From NCBI GenBank assembly GCA_026706505.1, contig JAPOYQ010000494.1, forward strand, positions 4,485-11,790: a DNA stretch of 7,306 bases, read 5' to 3'. The DNA is from Gemmatimonadota bacterium. GTDB taxonomy: Bacteria; Latescibacterota; UBA2968; UBA8231. The position numbers and the translations under genes are program-made. The first letter of the stretch is position 1. Each line of letters begins with the position of its first letter. Below are positions 3,174 to 7,306 of this stretch, piece after piece. The notes beneath the pieces are model-generated. The model was not told the DNA's origin. It did no database searches and saw nothing but the letters and a program-made list of their open reading frames with translations.

Positions 3174-5918
3174 ATGGAGTTGAGTAATACTATGCGCGCA
3201 TCAAAATGGATATTGCTGGTCGCCATCCTCGGCTTATGGGGGACGGGGACCGTCTGGGCGGAGGAGGCAAAAGAGGAGGCCGTCGAGGAAGAGGCCGCCG
3301 ACAAGGAAAAGGACGAAGAAGACGAAAAGGACAAAGAGGACGGGGAAGACGAGGAAGACGAGGAAGACGAGAAAGACAAAGGCCCCAAATTTGCGAAAGT
3401 GATCAAGGACTTTGACAAGATCGAAGGGTTGTTCGAGCTGTACCGGGACCCAGAAGAAAACAAGGTGTTCTTGGCCATTCGTCCCGACCAGTTCGACCAG
3501 ATCTACCTGTGCAGCATCACGCGCACGCAGGGCGACGGCTACTTCTTTGATTCGGCCTCGCTGGTCTCCATCGGTCGAGGTTCGGGCACGTTCCCCTTTG
3601 TCTTCCAGCGAGTCGGCAAAAAGGTATTCTTCGCCCACAAGAATGTGTACTACCGGGCCGAGCCAGACGCCGCCATCCGCCGAGCCGTGGACCGGGGCCT
3701 ATCCGACTCGATTTTAGGCGTCGGCAGCATTGAGGGGCAGCCCCATCCCGAGACCGGCGCGGTCCTGGTGGACCCCAGCGATTTCTTCATTCAGGACATC
3801 GCCTCGGTAAGTTCCTTCTTCAGCAGGTACCTCAAAGAGGGTTCGTATAGCTTCGACAACGACAACAGCTATTTCGGCGCGCTGAAAAATTTTCCGCACA
3901 ATACCGAGATCGACGTGGTGCTGCACTTTAAATCCAGTTCGCCCAGAATGGACATCCCCACCCTAGCGGATACGCGCAGTTTCCAGCACATCTATCACTA
4001 CAGTCTGTCCAATCTGCCCGAGTCGGATTTCCGCCCGCGCTTAGCCGACGACCGAGTGGGGCATTTCACTACTCTGTACCAAGACTACACCTCGGTGCTC
4101 AAAGACGACCCGTACGTGCGCTACGTCGAGCGCTGGCACCTAGAGAAAGCCGAGCCCAAATTCGACAAGTCGCCTCCCAAAAAGCCGATTGTGTTCTGGC
4201 TGGAAAACACGATTCCACCGGAGTACCGAGATGCAGTGCGAGAGGGAATCCTAGTGTGGAACAAGGCATTCGAACCACTCGGCTTTGAGGGGGCGATTGT
4301 GGCCAAGCAGCAGCCGGACGACGCTGAGTGGGACGCGGCCGACGTGCGCTACAGTGTAGTGCGCTGGATGGTGCAGCCCGGCCAGGGATACGCCGTAGGA
4401 CCGTCGCGCACCAATCCCTTTACCGGCGAGATTTTCGACGCCGACATCCGCATCAGCGCGGATTTTGTACGCTACGCCCACTTGGAATTCACCGAACTGG
4501 TCGATCCTGTGGGACGGAGGCCTCCTTGGGCCGCCGAGAGCTTCACCGCGCCTTCGCCCGCCGCAGCTATGGGGCACAGTAGAGGATTCTGCGATATGGC
4601 CGACGGGCTGAGGCAGGAAGCCGCTTTCGGGTGGCACTTGCTAGAAGCGCGGGCCGCGGCCGGTGGAGGCGAGGTGGATGAAAAGGAATTCATTCGCCAG
4701 CTACTCGTCGAATTGATCGCACACGAAGTGGGCCACACCCTCGGCCTGCGGCACAATTTCAAAGGCAGCACCATCCACGCGCTCGACGAACTACACGACC
4801 GCCGCGTCACCGACAAAGAGGGCATCTCCAGCTCGGTGATGGACTACAACCCGGTCAATATCGCCCCAGAGGGCCACGAGCAGGGCGAGTACTACCAGAC
4901 GACGCTGGGGCCGTACGACTACTGGGCCATTGAATACGCCTACCGACCGGTAGAGGCGGACAGTCCTGCAAGCGAGCGGGCCCAACTGGACAAGATCGCC
5001 AGCCAAGTCGCAGAGAAAGATCTAGCCTACGGCACGGACGAAGACGCCCTATACTGGACCCGAGGGATCGACCCGAGCGCAGCGCGCTGGGATTTGCGCG
5101 ACGATCCAATCGCTCACTACCGCGACCAGATCGCCCTGTCGAAAGAGTTGTGGTCCAAGGTCGAGGACAAATTCGAGCAGAAGGGGGAGCGCTACCAAAC
5201 TCTGCGGCGAGTATTCGGCTGGGGCTTTAGACCCTACTTTTCGGGGGCGGGCAATGTCAGCCGCTACATCGGTGGTATCTACCACTACCGCGACCACGTG
5301 GGCGATGGACGACTCCCACTACAGCCGGTGCCGCCCGCCCGGCAGCAAGAGGCGCTCGACTTTCTGGTGGAGCATGTGTTCGGGCCGGATGCCTTCCGCT
5401 GGTCGCCGGAACTGCTCAACAAGCTGGCACCAGAGCGCTGGGTCGATTTCACTTGGTCGGTGTTCGACGTGCGGCGGATCGACTATCCCATCCACGATAG
5501 GGTGCTGAGCATCCAACGGCAGCCACTCGACCGGTTCTACGATCCAACTCTGTTGAGCCGGCTGCAGGATCTGGAACTGCGCTACGAAGGCGACGAGACC
5601 TTCGGGATGGTCGATCTGTTTACCGGATTGCGGCAGGCCATCTGGGCGGAGTTGGAGACGGGCGACTCCATCGACAGCTTTCGCCGCAACTTGCAGCGGG
5701 CACAGCTACAAAAGCTGATTGGTCTGGTACTCAGGCCCGCCCGAGGCACACCCGAAGACGCCCGCACCTTGGCCCGGGCGGATCTGCAGGCCATAGCCGC
5801 CCAGATCGAGGCTCGGCTGGACGGCGGCGGTTTGGACGCGTACAGCCGAGCCCACCTCGATGAAACGAGGGCGCGGATCGAAGCGGCGCTGGAGGCCGGG
5901 CTGGAGCGGAGCCTGTAG
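3174..5918 (+). CDS. Exported DUF5117-type zinc metalloprotease (metzincin-like)
   Basis: The 914-aa product starts at ATG 3174 (GAGG at 3161-3164). ATG 3192, six codons later, would also begin just before the signal peptide, so the start is uncertain. A basic N-region and hydrophobic core (about 8-27) end in VWA, with likely cleavage after Ala29, so it is exported to the periplasm or outside. Residues 30-70 are a Glu/Asp/Lys-only linker. What I recognise as DUF5118 and DUF5117 regions run from about 72 to 340. The catalytic part carries HEVGHTLGLRH at 517-527 (zinc ligands His517, His521, His527, base Glu518). SVMDY follows at 554-558 with the Met-turn at Met556, which is the metzincin pattern of the DUF4953/DUF5117 group. 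The ~350 residues after it are typical family sequence. Substrate is unknown. It is the last gene of the operon, 23 bp after the SHOCT-like gene, and is probably the effector of the unit. Confidence 0.88.
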   Translation: MELSNTMRASKWILLVAILGLWGTGTVWAEEAKEEAVEEEAADKEKDEEDEKDKEDGEDEEDEEDEKDKGPKFAKVIKDFDKIEGLFELYRDPEENKVFLAIRPDQFDQIYLCSITRTQGDGYFFDSASLVSIGRGSGTFPFVFQRVGKKVFFAHKNVYYRAEPDAAIRRAVDRGLSDSILGVGSIEGQPHPETGAVLVDPSDFFIQDIASVSSFFSRYLKEGSYSFDNDNSYFGALKNFPHNTEIDVVLHFKSSSPRMDIPTLADTRSFQHIYHYSLSNLPESDFRPRLADDRVGHFTTLYQDYTSVLKDDPYVRYVERWHLEKAEPKFDKSPPKKPIVFWLENTIPPEYRDAVREGILVWNKAFEPLGFEGAIVAKQQPDDAEWDAADVRYSVVRWMVQPGQGYAVGPSRTNPFTGEIFDADIRISADFVRYAHLEFTELVDPVGRRPPWAAESFTAPSPAAAMGHSRGFCDMADGLRQEAAFGWHLLEARAAAGGGEVDEKEFIRQLLVELIAHEVGHTLGLRHNFKGSTIHALDELHDRRVTDKEGISSSVMDYNPVNIAPEGHEQGEYYQTTLGPYDYWAIEYAYRPVEADSPASERAQLDKIASQVAEKDLAYGTDEDALYWTRGIDPSAARWDLRDDPIAHYRDQIALSKELWSKVEDKFEQKGERYQTLRRVFGWGFRPYFSGAGNVSRYIGGIYHYRDHVGDGRLPLQPVPPARQQEALDFLVEHVFGPDAFRWSPELLNKLAPERWVDFTWSVFDVRRIDYPIHDRVLSIQRQPLDRFYDPTLLSRLQDLELRYEGDETFGMVDLFTGLRQAIWAELETGDSIDSFRRNLQRAQLQKLIGLVLRPARGTPEDARTLARADLQAIAAQIEARLDGGGLDAYSRAHLDETRARIEAALEAGLERSL
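3345..3371 (+). repeat. Three perfect 9-bp copies encoding (EDE)3 in the acidic linker
   Basis: GAAGACGAG occurs three times head to tail at 3345-3353, 3354-3362 and 3363-3371. The repeat is in frame with the protease gene and encodes Glu-Asp-Glu three times (residues 58-66). Less exact GAC/GAA/AAG triplets extend on both sides from about 3264 to 3380. The array can change length without breaking the frame. Confidence 0.8.
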
Positions 5919-5954
5919 GGAAAACCGGGATGCTCTCGGCGACTGCGACATGGT

Positions 5955-6713
5955 ATGGTGGGACCGTCCCTGATACCGACCCCTATTGAGATCGCCATAG
6001 CGGCGTTGGTGCTGATCGTCGCTGGGTTCGCCATCGGCGCCGTTGGCTTTGGCTTCGGTCTCACCACTACACCGGTCCTGCTTCTGTTCCTCGATCCGCA
6101 GACGGTCGTAGTTGCGATCAATGCCGTGGCCGTCGTCGCGTTCGGGCTCGTTCTCATCGAAACCCGCGACCACGTCCCCTATCGCGAACTCGCCCCAACA
6201 GCCGTCGCCGGTGCTCTCGGCGCGCCAATCGGGGTGTACGCCCTCGCCTCCCTGGACCCGTCGGCGCTGCGAATCGCCATAAGCGCGCTCGTTCTGATGC
6301 TCACGGTGCTCGTTGTGGTCAAGACCGAGTGGCGCATTCCCAAACCACAGATCACCGGTCCGATGCTGGGCTTTGGGGTGGCCGCCATGGTCACCGGGCT
6401 TGCCATCGGCGGCCCACTGCTCGTCCTGTTTTTCATCGGACGCGGCATGGAACGTCAGGGCGTCCGGTCTTCCATGGCGTTCTTCTTCACTACCATGTAC
6501 TGCACGGCCGCCATCGGCTACGTCGCGCAAGGACTGCTTACGGCAGAACGCCTCATCCTGATAGTTGCCGTAGTCCCGGGGATGATTCTCGGGTACTGGC
6601 TATCGATCCGCCTGACCGGACGGATGAACGAAAAGGTCTTTCGCCAAGCGGTCGTCAGCATCATCGCCGTCGCGAGTATCCTGGTGCTAGTGCGGGAGAT
6701 CCTTTCATTATAG
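5955..6713 (+). CDS. TauE/SafE-family (sulfite exporter-like) membrane permease
   Basis: The 252-residue product is almost entirely hydrophobic. About eight membrane segments can be drawn, roughly at 11-35, 50-69, 77-98, 106-124, 135-161, 173-193, 198-222 and 229-249. Two inverted halves are suggested by the glycine-rich GAVGFGFGLTTTPVLLLF near 29-46 and GLAIGGPLLVLFFIGRGM near 148-165. These match the two glycine-rich repeats of the TauE/SafE family, whose members export sulfite, sulfoacetate or other organic anions and some of which take up substrate instead. The substrate here cannot be read from the sequence. ATG 5955 is the first start in frame; no good Shine-Dalgarno site precedes it, and GTG at 5958 is an alternative. 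It follows the protease stop by 36 bp, so it may be read from the same transcript, but its function does not obviously belong with the operon. Confidence 0.85.
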   Translation: MVGPSLIPTPIEIAIAALVLIVAGFAIGAVGFGFGLTTTPVLLLFLDPQTVVVAINAVAVVAFGLVLIETRDHVPYRELAPTAVAGALGAPIGVYALASLDPSALRIAISALVLMLTVLVVVKTEWRIPKPQITGPMLGFGVAAMVTGLAIGGPLLVLFFIGRGMERQGVRSSMAFFFTTMYCTAAIGYVAQGLLTAERLILIVAVVPGMILGYWLSIRLTGRMNEKVFRQAVVSIIAVASILVLVREILSL

Positions 6714-6761
6714 GAACTTCTCAAACGCGACTTCCATTCTCTCATTTAGGAGTGCCGTATC

Positions 6762-7247
6762 GTGGACGACAAAAAGGACTGGCGCAATCACGGGGTGCGG
6801 GTGGTGACGAGTGAGCGGTTGGATTTCAATACGCCACAGACGCCGGGGATGACGCGTGCAGCGGCGATCAATCGCGCAAGTGCGGGCGCTGAAAAGCTCT
6901 GGGCAGGTACGGTTGAGATCTATCCCAATGCAAAGACTGGAGCGCACCATCACGGGGCCTTGGAAAGCGTGATTTACGTGGTGCGCGGCAAGGCGCGAAT
7001 GCGGTGGGGCGATCAATTGGAGTACGTGGCAGAAGCAGGGCCAGGTGATTTTATCTATGTGCCACCCTACGTGCCGCATCAGGAGATCAATGCCAGTCGG
7101 GATGAACCTTTGGAATGCGTACTGGTGCGCAGCGATCAGGAGCCCGTGGTCGTGAATCTGGACATTTTGGCTGTTGAAGAACCCGAAGAAGTGTATTGGA
7201 TTGATCCGATCCACCCCGATCCAAATCCCCCTGCGAGTTCCAACTAA
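6762..7247 (+). CDS. Single-domain cupin, probable metal-binding
   Basis: The start is GTG 6762, supported by AGGAG at 6748-6752 with 9-nt spacing. The product is 161 residues. Cupin motif 1 is AHHHGALES at 61-69 (candidate metal ligands His62, His64 and Glu68), then IYVVRGKARMRWG. Motif 2 is GPGDFIYVPPYVPHQEIN at 93-110, with His106 as fourth ligand. The domain therefore appears intact. The N-terminal ~45 residues (TPQTPGMTRAAAINRA) and the Glu/Pro-rich tail with WIDPIHPDPNPP are recognisable as a widespread, uncharacterised group of small cupins, not one of the named dioxygenase or isomerase families. Cytoplasmic; the reaction is unknown. It sits 48 bp after the TauE-like gene on the same strand and may be co-transcribed. 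Confidence 0.85.
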   Translation: MDDKKDWRNHGVRVVTSERLDFNTPQTPGMTRAAAINRASAGAEKLWAGTVEIYPNAKTGAHHHGALESVIYVVRGKARMRWGDQLEYVAEAGPGDFIYVPPYVPHQEINASRDEPLECVLVRSDQEPVVVNLDILAVEEPEEVYWIDPIHPDPNPPASSN

Positions 7248-7306
7248 CAACGGGCTGCTAGCGCGGGAAGCCCTGCGCCGCTGGCTCAAAAGGGACCGCA
7301 TGTGCT
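7248..7306. other. Tail after the cupin gene; weak hairpin, no gene assigned
   Basis: A GCGCGGG-AAG-CCC(T)GCGC hairpin with one bulge lies at about 7261-7278. It has no T-run after it, so it is at best a weak terminator. The last bases hold AAGGGA followed 4 nt later by ATG at 7300, which could open another gene beyond the window, but there is too little sequence to judge. Confidence 0.3.

Noticed and set aside
3104..3478. Minus-strand open frame with a poly-Ser stretch
   Set aside because: The Ser run is the antisense of the Asp/Glu/Lys-coding repeats in the protease linker.
5706..6530. 274-aa open frame on the minus strand
   Set aside because: It lies opposite the end of the protease gene and most of the TauE-like gene, both of which have clear family motifs. 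It is rich in His/Asp/Arg with no recognisable domain, as expected for an antisense shadow of high-GC coding sequence.
6708..7301. 197-aa open frame on the minus strand
   Set aside because: It covers the cupin gene, which has both cupin motifs and a ribosome binding site. The antisense frame shows no domain and would be the only minus-strand gene.

Overview
The window reads as bacterial chromosome from a moderately high-GC, probably Gram-negative organism. The genes are tightly packed, most have good Shine-Dalgarno sites, and all are on the + strand. The families present (DUF2089, YvlB-like DUF4097, the DUF5117-type zinc metalloprotease, TauE and cupin) are spread over several phyla, so I do not name one. 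By eye, the first ~0.7 kb is close to 50% G+C and the main operon is clearly richer, around 60% or more.

Region 1 (1-683): the last 37 codons of a protein that looks like the C-terminus of an AAA_15/AAA_21-type ATPase. Its stop overlaps the start of a 190-aa TOPRIM-like protein of the DUF3226 type. ATPase plus TOPRIM is the architecture of OLD-like and PARIS-like anti-phage modules. This is a candidate defence pair cut by the window edge.

Region 2 (684-916): a non-coding interval with small hairpins, then a very AT-rich tract with a 7-bp inverted repeat and a near-ideal sigma70-type promoter (TTGATT, 17 bp, TATAAT). A GGAGG site follows, but the expected start codon reads ATC rather than ATG.

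Region 3 (917-5918): one apparent five-gene operon. It encodes a DUF2089 helix-turn-helix regulator, a 91-aa membrane protein, a YvlB/LiaX-like protein (SHOCT-like helix plus DUF4097 beta-solenoid), a second 150-aa SHOCT-like protein, and an exported 914-aa DUF5117-type metalloprotease with HExxHxxGxxH and a Met-turn. Three of the five products carry the same ~22-residue helix-turn-helix-like segment, on the C-terminus of the regulator and the N-terminus of the other two. This suggests, as inference, that the proteins assemble with one another and form an envelope-stress or surface-remodelling unit. It is the most interesting system in the window.

Region 4 (5919-7306): a TauE/SafE-family permease and a single-domain cupin, both ordinary housekeeping or metabolic genes, then 59 bp of tail with nothing firmly assignable. 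No tRNA, rRNA, CRISPR array or insertion sequence was seen.
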